Shown piece by piece: positions 40,477-51,566 of a stretch of DNA of 51,648 nucleotides. The stretch spans positions 1 through 51,648 of the forward strand of contig NEVA01000024.1 in NCBI GenBank assembly GCA_002304445.1, read 5' to 3'. This DNA comes from Opitutia bacterium Tous-C4FEB. Lineage in GTDB: Bacteria > Verrucomicrobiota > Verrucomicrobiia > Opitutales > Opitutaceae. The stretch's first letter is position 1. Every line of letters begins with the position of its first letter. The translations under genes were made by a program, and so were the position numbers. The notes under the pieces were generated by a model, which saw nothing but the letters and a program-made list of their open reading frames with translations, searched no databases and was not told the DNA's origin.

Positions 40477-41403
40477 ATGAAAATCATCCGTGTATTCGGC
40501 GTCGTCGTGGGCATCCACCTCTTTGCGCTCATGCTTATTTTTGCCAATCCGGGCTGCAGCTCCACGAGCAAACCGGCCCCGAAACCCGCTGAGACTGCTT
40601 CGGCGCCGGCGCCGTCCGCTCCCGTGGTGACGGTTCCGCTCGCCGGTGCCGCCGATGCGTCGTCGATCTCGGCCGCGCCGATCGGGTTTGATCCTGCCGC
40701 GCCCGCCGTTGCCGGCGTCCGTTACTCGCCGACCCGTCCCGGCACGCCGGCTGCGAGCGCCATCGTCGCTGCGCCTGTCGCCGATGTCACCCCGGCCACG
40801 ACTTACCTCGTCGCAAAAGGCGACAGCCTTTGGACGATCGCGAAGAAGAATCAACTGACGGTCGCTGAACTTGCCGCTGCAAATAATCTCAAGCCGGCAA
40901 GCACCCTCCGGCTCGGTCAAAAATTGATTATCCCCGGCAAAGCTCCGGTGTCCGGAGGAGCAGGCACCGCCCAGTCTCCGGCGGCGTCAACAGTTCCGAT
41001 GGCGACACCGGCAAATGGCGCGACACCGGCGGACGCATCCAAGGCCAAGGGCGAATCCATCTCCCATACCGTCAAAATGGGTGAATCTCTCGGCACCATC
41101 GCCCGCAAGTACGGTGTTCGTCAGGGCGACATCGCGGTGGCCAACAACATCACGGATCCGCAGAAAATAACCGCCGGACAGATTCTCTCCATCCCCGGAT
41201 GGCAGACACCTGTCGGCAAAGCCAAGGCTGCCGCGAAGCCCGGTGACCCTGTCGCCAAGCCGGCCGAGCCCGCTCGATCCTATTTTGTGGTGCCCCCCGT
41301 CGAGCAAGATCTCGACTCTGGACTCAAGCCGGTACCCGTGACCGAAGTGCCCGTCATCAGGGTCGACGATCCCGCGGCGCCCGCGCCTAAACCGGCGCCT
41401 TGA
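40477..41403 (+). CDS. Two-LysM-domain putative lipoprotein within the dcw cluster
   Basis: 308 residues. N-terminal hydrophobic segment ending at a possible lipobox (FANPGC, Cys27), so it may be a lipoprotein or a membrane-anchored periplasmic protein. After an Ala/Pro-rich linker come two LysM motifs that bind glycan chains: about 109-152 (TYLVAKGDSLWTIAKKNQ, LRLGQKLIIPG) and about 196-240 (HTVKMGESLGTIARKYGV, ITAGQILSIPG). The tail is Pro/Ala-rich. Its place between murD-like and ftsW suggests a wall or septum role. LysM genes are not a standard dcw member. Confidence 0.85.
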   Translation: MKIIRVFGVVVGIHLFALMLIFANPGCSSTSKPAPKPAETASAPAPSAPVVTVPLAGAADASSISAAPIGFDPAAPAVAGVRYSPTRPGTPAASAIVAAPVADVTPATTYLVAKGDSLWTIAKKNQLTVAELAAANNLKPASTLRLGQKLIIPGKAPVSGGAGTAQSPAASTVPMATPANGATPADASKAKGESISHTVKMGESLGTIARKYGVRQGDIAVANNITDPQKITAGQILSIPGWQTPVGKAKAAAKPGDPVAKPAEPARSYFVVPPVEQDLDSGLKPVPVTEVPVIRVDDPAAPAPKPAP

Positions 41404-41481
41404 TCGGCCGCTTAAGTGCGAACGCCACACCGCGAATCTTGTCCCATCGCCGCGCTCACCCCGCATTCTGACCGACCGTCG

Positions 41482-42642
41482 ATGTCGCCCGCGTCCGTCG
41501 CACCTTCCAGAGCCAGTCTCTTCGTCAATCCGGCCGCATTGATCGCGGTCTGTTGCATCGGCCTCACGATTCTCGGGCTGACGATCTTATTCAGTGCAAG
41601 TGCCTCGTTTCGACAGGGACCCTACTTCTATCTTAACAAGCAACTGATCGGCGTCTTCCTTGCCGGGGTGGTCTGTTTCGTGGCGAGCCGCGTCAACCTC
41701 GACTATGCGCGTCGCTACGCGTGGTGGATTGCCGGCATCACGCTCTTTCTCCTCGTGCTGGTACTGATTCCACACATCGGAATTGAGGTGAAAGGCAGTC
41801 GCCGCTGGCTCGGCTTGGGACCGGTTCGCGTGCAAGTCTCCGAGTTCGCCAAACTCGGTTTGGTCTTCTGCCTCGCGCATTATCTCGCGCTTAATCAGAC
41901 GCGAATCGCCGAGCTTACCCGCGGCTATCTTTATCCGCTCGCGATCATCGGCGCCTTCGCGGGCCTCATCGTGCTCGAGCCCGACTTTGGCACGGCGGCC
42001 CTTGTTGTCGTCGTTGGCCTTACCATGCTGTTCCTCGCCGGCGCCAAGTGGCGCTATATCGTGCCCACGGTCGCTTTGGTCGTATCGGCGTTCACGATTT
42101 TGGTCGTCAACAATCCCAACCGCTTGCGCCGGTTCTTGGCCTTTCTCGATGTTGAGGGCAATAAGCAGGGCGGCACTTATCAGCTCTACCAAGCACTGGC
42201 CGCCTACGCGGCCGGAGGCACGGACGGTGCCGGTTTGGGACAGGGACGTCAGCAACTCAACTTTCTGCCCGAGGCGCATACCGACTTCATCTTTGCCGTC
42301 ATCGGCGAGGAATTGGGCCTTTGGTTCACTTTGGGCGTGGTTGTGGTCTTTGCGGTGATTTTTATCGCGGGATTGGTCCACCTTCGGCGCGCCCCCAATC
42401 TGTTTCACTTCCTGCTGGTAGTGGGCTGCCTCATGTTGATCTGTCTCCAAGCCATTGTGAATCTCGGCGTGGTTACCGGTGTTTTTCCCACCAAGGGTAT
42501 GTCGCTGCCGTTTATCAGCGCCGGTCTCTCCAACCTGCTGCTGATGGGATTACTGGTCGGCATTTTTCTCAACACCCAGCGCACCTGGGGCCGCGCAGTT
42601 CTGGCCGAAGACTCCCGCGCGATGCGCGAAGTATCTGTATGA
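41482..42642 (+). CDS. ftsW: Lipid II glycosyltransferase FtsW
   Basis: SEDS-family membrane enzyme that polymerises lipid II at the septum with FtsI. 386 residues from ATG 41482; a GTG at 41416 would add residues without homology. About ten membrane helices. Motifs: KGSRRWLGLGPVRVQVSEFAKL, LEPDFGTAALV, GAGLGQGRQQLNFLPEAHTDFIFAVIGEELG (conserved extracytoplasmic loop), and TKGMSLPFISAGLSNLL. Stop overlaps the murG start. Confidence 0.95.
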   Translation: MSPASVAPSRASLFVNPAALIAVCCIGLTILGLTILFSASASFRQGPYFYLNKQLIGVFLAGVVCFVASRVNLDYARRYAWWIAGITLFLLVLVLIPHIGIEVKGSRRWLGLGPVRVQVSEFAKLGLVFCLAHYLALNQTRIAELTRGYLYPLAIIGAFAGLIVLEPDFGTAALVVVVGLTMLFLAGAKWRYIVPTVALVVSAFTILVVNNPNRLRRFLAFLDVEGNKQGGTYQLYQALAAYAAGGTDGAGLGQGRQQLNFLPEAHTDFIFAVIGEELGLWFTLGVVVVFAVIFIAGLVHLRRAPNLFHFLLVVGCLMLICLQAIVNLGVVTGVFPTKGMSLPFISAGLSNLLLMGLLVGIFLNTQRTWGRAVLAEDSRAMREVSV

Positions 42643-43766
42643 GCCACTTTCTCATTTCTTGCGGCGGCACGGGCGGCCATCTCTCACCGGGCATCGCGTT
42701 GGCCGAGGGGCTGGCGGAGCGCGGTCACGCTGCGACGCTCCTGATCAGCGAGAAGAAAGTCGACGCGCGGCTGATTGAAAAATACCCGCACTTGAGTTTC
42801 GCCCGGATGCCCGGCTCGGGTTTTGCCTGGCACCCGGTGCAACTGGCCCGGTGCATCGTTTCCCAATTGCGGGCGTTGCGTTTTTGTCGGCGGCTCATCC
42901 GCGAACGTGCGCCGGATGGCATCGTCGGCTTTGGCGGATTCACTTCAGCGCCCGTGGCACTGGCGGGACGGCTCGCGGGTTTGCCGGTGATGTTGCATGA
43001 GTCCAACCGGGTGCCGGGTCTTGCGATCCGCACGCTCGGGCGATTTGCGACCCGGGTCTATCTGCCACCGGGGGTGCACCTCGGCAGTGTCCGGGCCGCT
43101 GCGACCCGCTATGCGGGACCGCCCGTCCGCCGAGAAATCGTGCGCACGCCGCAGACCGCAGCGCGGATCGCTCTCGGATTAGATCCCGCTCAAAAGTTGC
43201 TTGTTTTGCTCGGTGGCAGCCAAGGGGCGAGTGCACTCAACCAGTGGGCCCGTGACCACGTCGCTTCGCTCGCAAACGAGGGCGTTCAACTTTATTGCGT
43301 GACGGGCCTGGGGAAGGGCGCGGCCGAGAATCTCGATCTGAGATCGAAACTCGGCTCGCCGGTGCGCTCGGTGTTTATCCCGTTCAGCGATCGCGTGGCC
43401 GAACTGCTCTCGGCGGCTGATCTGGTGGTTTCCCGGGCCGGAGCCGGATCGATCGCCGAACTCATCCGGTGTGAAAGCCCGGCCATTCTGATCCCGTTTC
43501 CGCACGCGGCGGATGACCACCAACGCGCCAACGCCTCATTCTTCGAGCGTCAAGGCGGCGGCATCGTCGTCGAACAGTCGGGTCTTGGGAATCTCCGGGC
43601 TGAGGTGCTTGAACTGATTTTCAACGATTGGTTGCTCCGAAAATTCCGAGGCAATCTCCGGCGAATGGATCGGGAGAACTCGCTCGACCTGATGTTGCGG
43701 GATTTGGAAACCCTCACCGCGCCGACCGGGGAGCCCCGGCGGGCGATAAACGCCGTCGCCCGATGA
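42639..43766 (+). CDS. murG: Undecaprenyldiphospho-muramoylpentapeptide beta-N-acetylglucosaminyltransferase
   Basis: Adds GlcNAc to lipid I to give lipid II on the inner face of the membrane. 375 residues from ATG 42639, overlapping the ftsW stop (ATGA). The frame is open upstream within ftsW but without homology. GT-B fold motifs: GGTGGHLSPGIAL (9-21), GFGGFTSAPVALAG, MLHESNRVPG, LGGSQGASALN and SRAGAGSIAEL. Intact. It is followed at once by murB, not murC. Confidence 0.96.
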   Translation: MSHFLISCGGTGGHLSPGIALAEGLAERGHAATLLISEKKVDARLIEKYPHLSFARMPGSGFAWHPVQLARCIVSQLRALRFCRRLIRERAPDGIVGFGGFTSAPVALAGRLAGLPVMLHESNRVPGLAIRTLGRFATRVYLPPGVHLGSVRAAATRYAGPPVRREIVRTPQTAARIALGLDPAQKLLVLLGGSQGASALNQWARDHVASLANEGVQLYCVTGLGKGAAENLDLRSKLGSPVRSVFIPFSDRVAELLSAADLVVSRAGAGSIAELIRCESPAILIPFPHAADDHQRANASFFERQGGGIVVEQSGLGNLRAEVLELIFNDWLLRKFRGNLRRMDRENSLDLMLRDLETLTAPTGEPRRAINAVAR

Positions 43767-44737
43767 TGACTGCGACCGTTTCTAGACTATCGGGTGACGT
43801 CGCGTTTTGGGACGAATTCTTGGCGACGGTTCGCCCGCGGCTCGGTGAAACCGCTAAGTTTACCCGCGGAGAACCGCTCGCGGCGAAAACCACGATCCGG
43901 ATCGGGGGGGCCGCGCGTCTTTATGCCGAGCCCGGTTCGGTTCGTGATTTTCAGACGCTGATGGTCGCGGCGGCCGCAGCGGGCATTCCCATTTTCCCGT
44001 TGGGACGGGGTTCGAATCTGGTGGTCCCGGATGAAGGCGTTGACGGCCTTGTCCTCTCGCTGGCGCACGAAGCCTGGGCGGTTTTCGAGCCGCGCGCCGA
44101 CGGGCTTTTGTGGGTCGGGGCCGGGCTTCGGCTGAAAAACTTATGCGGCTTGGCGGCCAAAACGGGACTCACGGGGTTTGAGTTTCTGGAAGGAATTCCG
44201 GGCAATGTCGGGGGCGCCTTGCGGATGAATGCCGGGGCGATGGGCGGTTGGATGTTCGATGTGGTGGAGGAGGTGCGATTCATTTCACTGGATGGAACGG
44301 TGCGCACCGCGAGTCGCGCCGAGATGCACGTCGATTACCGGCACTGCGCCGAACTTCAGACTGCGATCGCGCTTGGCGCTTTGCTCCGGCCGGTCGCGCC
44401 TGCCGATACGGAATCGGTTGCCCGGCAGATCGACGTCTACAAAAAGAAACGGCAGGAATCCCAGCCGCGGGACCCGAGTGCGGGCTGCATTTTCAAGAAT
44501 CCACCCGGGAACTCAGCCGGCCGGCTGATCGACCAAAGCGGCCTCAAAGGGGAGCGGGTAGGGGACGCGGAGGTTTCACCCATTCACGCCAATTTCATCG
44601 TCAATCGCGGGTCGGCCACCAGTGCCGAACTGATCGCTTTGGTGCGAACGATCCGGAAGCGCGTCGCTGACGCCCATGGGATCGAACTCGAACCGGAGGT
44701 TTTGCTTTACGGCAAAGAATGGCGCGACGTGCTTTAA
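43763..44737 (+). CDS. murB: UDP-N-acetylmuramate dehydrogenase
   Basis: FAD/NADPH enzyme that reduces enolpyruvyl-UDP-GlcNAc to UDP-MurNAc. 324 residues from ATG 43763, overlapping the murG stop (ATGA). FAD-binding segments NTTIRIGGAARLY-like (TTIRIGGAA, 43-51), FPLGRGSNLVVPD (78-90), FLEGIPGNVGGALRMNAGAMG and YRHCAEL. The catalytic proton-donor segment reads SAGCIFKNP with Cys242 where E. coli has Ser229; the final Glu (ELEPEV) is present. MurC, which normally lies before or around murB, is absent. Confidence 0.95.
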   Translation: MMTATVSRLSGDVAFWDEFLATVRPRLGETAKFTRGEPLAAKTTIRIGGAARLYAEPGSVRDFQTLMVAAAAAGIPIFPLGRGSNLVVPDEGVDGLVLSLAHEAWAVFEPRADGLLWVGAGLRLKNLCGLAAKTGLTGFEFLEGIPGNVGGALRMNAGAMGGWMFDVVEEVRFISLDGTVRTASRAEMHVDYRHCAELQTAIALGALLRPVAPADTESVARQIDVYKKKRQESQPRDPSAGCIFKNPPGNSAGRLIDQSGLKGERVGDAEVSPIHANFIVNRGSATSAELIALVRTIRKRVADAHGIELEPEVLLYGKEWRDVL

Positions 44738-44755
44738 ACGTTTCATCACTTTAAA

Positions 44756-45685
44756 ATGACGCCAACCCCGATCATCGCCGTGTTTGCCGGTGGAATTTCC
44801 TCCGAGAGAGACGTTTCGCTCGGCTCCGGTCGCTCCAGTGCGGTCGCGCTCGCCCGGTCGTTTCCCACGCAGCTTTTCGAACTCAACTCGGATGCGCTGC
44901 CGGCCGGGCTCGATCCATCGCGGCACGTGGTTTTCTCGACCCTCCACGGCACGTTCGGCGAAGATGGTTCAATGCAACGTCTGCTCGACGCGGCCGGAAT
45001 CGTCTACGCCGGATGCGACGCCGCCAGCAGCGCGCTCACGATGGACAAGACGCTCACGAAGCGGGCCGCCGCCAAACGGGGCGTCCGGATCGGGGCGGGG
45101 GTTTCGTTTGAAGCGGCGAGCGCGCCCTCGGCCGAGTCGTTGGTCGCCGAACTTGGAGCAGAGGTTGTGCTCAAGCCCAATGACCAAGGCAGCAGCGTCG
45201 GGTTGACGATCAACCGCAGCCGCGAAGAGCTCGCGGGCGCGTTGGCGCGACTCACTCCCGGTTCGTGGCTAGCCGAGCGGCGGCTCGTCGGTCGCGAGCT
45301 CTCGGTCGGAGTTTTGCTCGGCGCGGCGATGGGCGTGGTCGAGATCCGGCCGAAGTCGGGCGTCTATGACTTCGCCAGCAAATACACGGTGGGCGCTACG
45401 GAGTATTTTGCGCCCGCGCCCTTGGACGCGGCGATGACCTTAGCCGTACAGCGTGCGGCTGAAGCGGCGTTTGCCGCTTGCGGTTGTCGCGACTACGCTC
45501 GCGTCGATTTCATTTTAGTTGGAGACGCCGAGCTTTATTTGCTCGAAATCAATACACTCCCCGGCATGAAAGAGACGAGTTTGCTGCCGATGAGTGCGCG
45601 CTGTGCGGGCTTGGATTTCACGGCTTTGGTCCGCGAGCTGGTGTTGCCTGCGCTGGGGCGTTTTTCGGAGGCGGCGTCGCGCTAA
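44756..45685 (+). CDS. ddl: D-alanine--D-alanine ligase
   Basis: Makes the D-Ala-D-Ala dipeptide used by MurF. ATP-grasp enzyme, 309 residues, normal for DdlB. Motifs: FAGGISSERDVSLGSG (10-25), LHGTFGEDGSMQ (63-74), the ATP segment VLKPNDQGSSVGL, ARVDFIL, and LEINTLPGMKETSLLP with Mg ligands near the C-terminus. It lies 18 bases after murB and just before ftsQ. Confidence 0.96.
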   Translation: MTPTPIIAVFAGGISSERDVSLGSGRSSAVALARSFPTQLFELNSDALPAGLDPSRHVVFSTLHGTFGEDGSMQRLLDAAGIVYAGCDAASSALTMDKTLTKRAAAKRGVRIGAGVSFEAASAPSAESLVAELGAEVVLKPNDQGSSVGLTINRSREELAGALARLTPGSWLAERRLVGRELSVGVLLGAAMGVVEIRPKSGVYDFASKYTVGATEYFAPAPLDAAMTLAVQRAAEAAFAACGCRDYARVDFILVGDAELYLLEINTLPGMKETSLLPMSARCAGLDFTALVRELVLPALGRFSEAASR

Positions 45686-45690
45686 TTTCT

Positions 45691-46713
45691 GTGAGTCTGA
45701 TCAACGACAATTTTCCCACGGCCCGGAGCTGGAGAGACATTCCCCAGCCGGTGAAGCCCCGCGCCATGTCGCGCGGCGGGCGGCAGCGCTTCATATTGTC
45801 GATCGTCCGCTCGTCTCTCGTGTTTGCGGTGATAGTCGGTGTGGGAGTGGGTGGGTGGCAGGTTTTTCGGGTGACGCATGAGACCCTCGGCAAACCTTCG
45901 GTGTCTGCGGCGGCGCCACTGAGTTCTACCCAACTCGAGACGACCGGCTATCTCGGTGGTGACGCCACCTGGCTCGCCCGCACGCTTGCGTTACCGCGCA
46001 ACGCGACGCTGATGGGGCTCGACTTGGACGGCCTGCGGGCGCGGTTGCTGGCGCAGGGTCAGGTTCAGTCGGCGGTGCTCACAAAAGTTTTCCCGTCCAC
46101 GTTGCGCGTGCAGCTGACCGAGCGCACCCCGGTGGTGAGGGTGATGGCCCAACTACCCGGAGCCGAGCCGCGCCAGTTTTTGGTGGCCCGCGATGGCGTG
46201 GTTTTTTCCGGCGTGGGCTTTCCGGCCGAGATTGTCGAGTCGCTGCCGTGGTTGGAGCCGACAAAATTAGTCCGGGACGGTGACGGCTTCGTCCCGGTCG
46301 CGGGCATGGTAGTCGTGGCCGATTTGCTCGGCAAAGCGCGGCTCGAGGCGGAACACCTCTACAAGACGTGGCGAATCGTCTCTTTGGCCGCGTTGAACAC
46401 GGATGCGGAGGTCGAGGTCCGCACGGCTTCAGGCGCTTCAATGGTGTTCAGCGCCAGCGCGGATACTCTTTCCCAGATCGCCAAACTGGATCTGATTCTG
46501 GACCGGCTCGCTCAGCGAGGTTCCACTTTCAAGCGCATCACGCTCGGCGGAGGGCGCGATGCGATTGTGACGTTGGACGTGCCCTTGGTTCCTGTGGCAA
46601 CGTCCGCTTCGACCAAGACGGCACCCGCCACCGCGCCCCGCCGGGGTTCAACTTCTTTTTCTCCCGCCTTCGGCAACTTCTCCCCTTCTTCAAAAAAGTC
46701 CCGTGAGCTCTAA
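45691..46713 (+). CDS. ftsQ: Cell division protein FtsQ
   Basis: Bitopic membrane protein of the FtsQBL complex at the septum. 340 residues from a GTG start at 45691, 5 bases after the ddl stop; the frame is open upstream inside ddl without homology. Basic cytosolic N-terminus, one membrane helix (about 38-60, SLVFAVIVGVGVGGWQVF), then a POTRA domain (LPRNATLMGLDLDGLRARL, then VFPSTLRVQLTERTPVVRV) and a beta domain. The C-terminal 40 residues are Ser/Ala/Pro-rich. Overlaps ftsA by 11 bases. FtsQ is variable, but context and layout make it firm. Confidence 0.85.
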   Translation: MSLINDNFPTARSWRDIPQPVKPRAMSRGGRQRFILSIVRSSLVFAVIVGVGVGGWQVFRVTHETLGKPSVSAAAPLSSTQLETTGYLGGDATWLARTLALPRNATLMGLDLDGLRARLLAQGQVQSAVLTKVFPSTLRVQLTERTPVVRVMAQLPGAEPRQFLVARDGVVFSGVGFPAEIVESLPWLEPTKLVRDGDGFVPVAGMVVVADLLGKARLEAEHLYKTWRIVSLAALNTDAEVEVRTASGASMVFSASADTLSQIAKLDLILDRLAQRGSTFKRITLGGGRDAIVTLDVPLVPVATSASTKTAPATAPRRGSTSFSPAFGNFSPSSKKSREL

Positions 46714-47917
46714 GCCCAGTTTTATCGGTGCCGTAGAAATCGGCACCTCGAAAATCACCGCTCTAATCGGCGAATATAACGGCCGGGAACTCGCCATCAT
46801 CGGCCGCGGTGAATGCGCTTCCCGCGGTGTGATCAAGGGCTCCGTCGTTGACTATAAGGCGGCGAGCGATTGCGCGCACAGTGCCCTCGAGCTTGCCGAG
46901 CGCGACGCCGGCGAACGCATTGAGCTCGTCTTCCTCGCCCAGACCGGCGGTCACCTCGATGGCTTCTACAACGAAGCCTCCGTGAACGTGAAGTCTTCGG
47001 ACAACATGATTGGTCGCGACGACATCCGCACCGTTTGTGATCTCGCTAAATCCAAAGAGCTGCCGGCCGGCCGGATGGTAGTGCACAACATTCGCCGCCC
47101 CTTCCGCGTCGATGGACGGTTGGTGCCGACTTCGCCCGAGAATCTTGTCGGCCAAAAATTAGAGGTCGGTTACTGGACCGTTCACGGCCAGGAGCAGCGA
47201 CTCGCGGACAATATTCATGTGATCCGGGGCTTTAATCTCGAGGTGCGGGAGCTCGTTCTCGCGAGTCTGGCGTCCGGCCACATGGTGACGACGGCCGAAG
47301 AACGCCAAAACGGAGTGCTCGCGATCGACATCGGCGCGGGCACCACGGATTTTGTGCTCTACCGAGATGGCGTCGGGCACACCACGGGGGTGGTGCCGGT
47401 GGGCGGAACGCACCTGACCAACGATCTCAGCCTCGGGCTTCGTCTCACGGAGGGACAGGCGGAGAAATTGAAACTCAGACACGGTCGCGCGACGGTTCAA
47501 GCCCGCGACAAGTCCGAGAAGGTTTGGCTCGATGGGAATTTCGCCATCGGTGACCGCCAATTCCCCCGCCACGCAATCGAGCAAATCACCGCGGCCCGCA
47601 CTTGGGAGTTGCTTGAAGTGGTGAAGAAGAAGCTGGGCCACTCGTTCTCGACCGAGACGTGTCAGGCCGGCGTCGTGCTTACCGGTGGAACCGCCAAACT
47701 TCCCGGAATCGCCGAGTGTGCGGCCAAGGTTTTCGGAGTGCCGGCGCATTTGGGCGAAACGCCGTCTTGGGTGGCCGAGAATCTCCGCGATCCCGGTTAC
47801 CACACGGCGCTTGGTCTGCTTTATTACGGGGTCAGCTCGCAGGGTGAAAAATCGGCGCCGATCCGACGCAAAGCCGGATTCCTCCACAGTGTGTCCCGTC
47901 TGTTTGCCACTTCCTGA
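46703..47917 (+). CDS. ftsA: Cell division protein FtsA
   Basis: Actin-like ATPase that ties FtsZ filaments to the membrane. 404 residues from GTG 46703 inside the ftsQ end. Motifs: FIGAVEIGTSKITALIGE (phosphate 1), the SHS2 insertion about 85-165, LAIDIGAGTTDFVLY (phosphate 2), VPVGGTHLTNDLS, and VVLTGGTAKLPGI (adenosine). The last residues (GFLHSVSRLFA) form a short amphipathic helix suited to membrane binding. It lies 8 bases before ftsZ. Confidence 0.95.
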   Translation: MSSKPSFIGAVEIGTSKITALIGEYNGRELAIIGRGECASRGVIKGSVVDYKAASDCAHSALELAERDAGERIELVFLAQTGGHLDGFYNEASVNVKSSDNMIGRDDIRTVCDLAKSKELPAGRMVVHNIRRPFRVDGRLVPTSPENLVGQKLEVGYWTVHGQEQRLADNIHVIRGFNLEVRELVLASLASGHMVTTAEERQNGVLAIDIGAGTTDFVLYRDGVGHTTGVVPVGGTHLTNDLSLGLRLTEGQAEKLKLRHGRATVQARDKSEKVWLDGNFAIGDRQFPRHAIEQITAARTWELLEVVKKKLGHSFSTETCQAGVVLTGGTAKLPGIAECAAKVFGVPAHLGETPSWVAENLRDPGYHTALGLLYYGVSSQGEKSAPIRRKAGFLHSVSRLFATS

Positions 47918-47925
47918 TTCGCACC

Positions 47926-50287
<2,362 letters not shown>

Positions 50288-50310
50288 ATCACCGCTGATT
50301 CGTGTCCGTT

Positions 50311-50541
50311 ATGTCCACCGAACATCGAACGTCGCTGATGAACGCCAACCGGCGCCTCGGCGCGGCGTTGGTTGAACACAATCTCGTCAAGATTGAGGAT
50401 TTGTAACAGGCGAACGAGCGATTGCTTGAAATCGTCGCCACCAATCAGCCGCGAAAGAGCACGATCCTTGGGGGTCTGGCGGATGAGATGAAGGACGTGC
50501 ATGAATACGATAGCTGGTTCCTCGCTGTTCCCGGTGGGTAG
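50311..50541 (+). pseudogene. Broken 5' fragment of a gene with in-frame stop
   Basis: ATG 50311 opens MSTEHRTSLMNANRRLGAAL and reaches a TAA at 50404 after 31 codons. The same frame continues with protein-like sequence (QANERLLEIVATNQPRKSTI, GLADEMKDVHE) to a TAG at 50539. The pattern NRRLGAALVEHNLVKIEDL resembles the N-terminal helical domain of type II secretion/pilus ATPase-like (MshEN) proteins, so this may be the start of such a gene, cut off shortly before the IS element. Identity is an inference; the broken state is seen directly. Confidence 0.6.
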
Positions 50542-50623
50542 ATCGACTGTTCGGCTTTTTTGACCTGCCGCGGCAAAACTGGACACGGAAGATCAGAATT
50601 TTGGTCGGGTGGCGGTCACAACC

Positions 50624-50884
50624 ATGAAAGGAAAACGCTACAGTCAGGAGCAGCAGGTGTATGCCCTCAAGCAGGTGGAGGCCGGCAGTCAGGTGGTGGA
50701 AGTGTGCCGGCAACTGGGGGTGAGTGTCGCGACGTTTTATCAATAGAAACGGACGCTGGGATCGATGGGCATCAGCGAGCTGAACGAGCTGAGGGTGCTG
50801 AGAGATGAGAACCAGCGACTGAAACGGCTGGTGGCCGATTTGACGCTGGATAAGCACATCCTGCAGGAGGTGGGCGCAAAAAAA
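50624..50884 (+). pseudogene. IS3-family transposase OrfA, nonsense-mutated
   Basis: ATG 50624 begins MKGKRYSQEQQVYALKQVEA, the HTH of IS3 OrfA, and runs to VSVATFYQ. The next codon is TAG (50744-50746), where the family has Trp (TGG). The frame continues as the leucine zipper (LRVLRDENQRLKRLVADLTLDK, HILQEV) up to an A7 run at 50878-50884, the place where IS3 elements shift frame into orfB. Inactive as read. Confidence 0.8.
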
Positions 50885-51566
50885 TCTGAAGCCAGCACGT
50901 CGCCGGGAGGTCGCGCAGTGGATCTGCGCGACCTTTGCGGTGACGATTTTGCGATCGTGCAGGCTGATCCTATTGCGGCGCTCGGTGTATTATTGCAAAG
51001 GCCGCCCGCGGGACTATACGGTCCTTCGGCGACGATTGCGCGAGTTGGCAGGAATCAGGGTGCGCTACGGCTATCGGTGGCTGATGGTGCTGTCGCGGCG
51101 ACAAGGGATCATGAACGGTCACAACGCGGTTTATCGGATTTGCCGAGAGGAAAACCTGGGGGTGAAACGACGGAAGCGGCGGAAACTTGCTGCGCAGGCG
51201 CGCAAGGTGCCAGCACCGGCGCAGCGCGTGAACGACCGCTGGTCGATGGACTTTGTGACCGACCGACTGGAGAACGGCCGGGCATTCCGGATTTTGACGT
51301 TGGTGGATCAATACACAAGAGAGTGTCCGATCCTAGAGCCCGGAGTCAGTCTGACCGGCAGCGCGGTCGTGGCCTGTCTGCAAAGAGTGGCAACAGAGCG
51401 GTCATTGCCGGTCTCGATCACCGTCGACAATGGCGGCGAGTTTGCCGGTCGAGCGCTGGATACCCGGGCCTTTCACAACAAGGTGAAGCTCGACTTCATC
51501 CGTCCCGGGAATCCCGTGTAGAACGGCTTCATCGAAAGCTTCAAAGGAAAACTCAGCCGGACTCAT
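50880..51566 (+). pseudogene. IS3-family transposase OrfB, nonsense-mutated and truncated
   Basis: Starts in the frame after the A7 run (NLKPARRREVAQWI) and continues with VRYGYRW, RWSMDFVTD (first Asp), ITVDNGGEF (second Asp) and FIRPGNPV. The next codon is TAG (51519-51521), where the family has Glu; the last catalytic Glu (GFIESF) lies just after, exactly 35 residues past the second Asp. Similarity then ends after FKGKL. The C-terminal part is missing. The orfB frame is +1, not -1, to orfA, which suggests an extra indel. Confidence 0.78.

Noticed and set aside
50744-51521. Recoding of TAG as an amino acid, since two TAG codons interrupt the IS frames
   Set aside because: The two sites correspond to different residues (Trp and Glu) and lie in a region with other damage; simple nonsense mutation is more likely.
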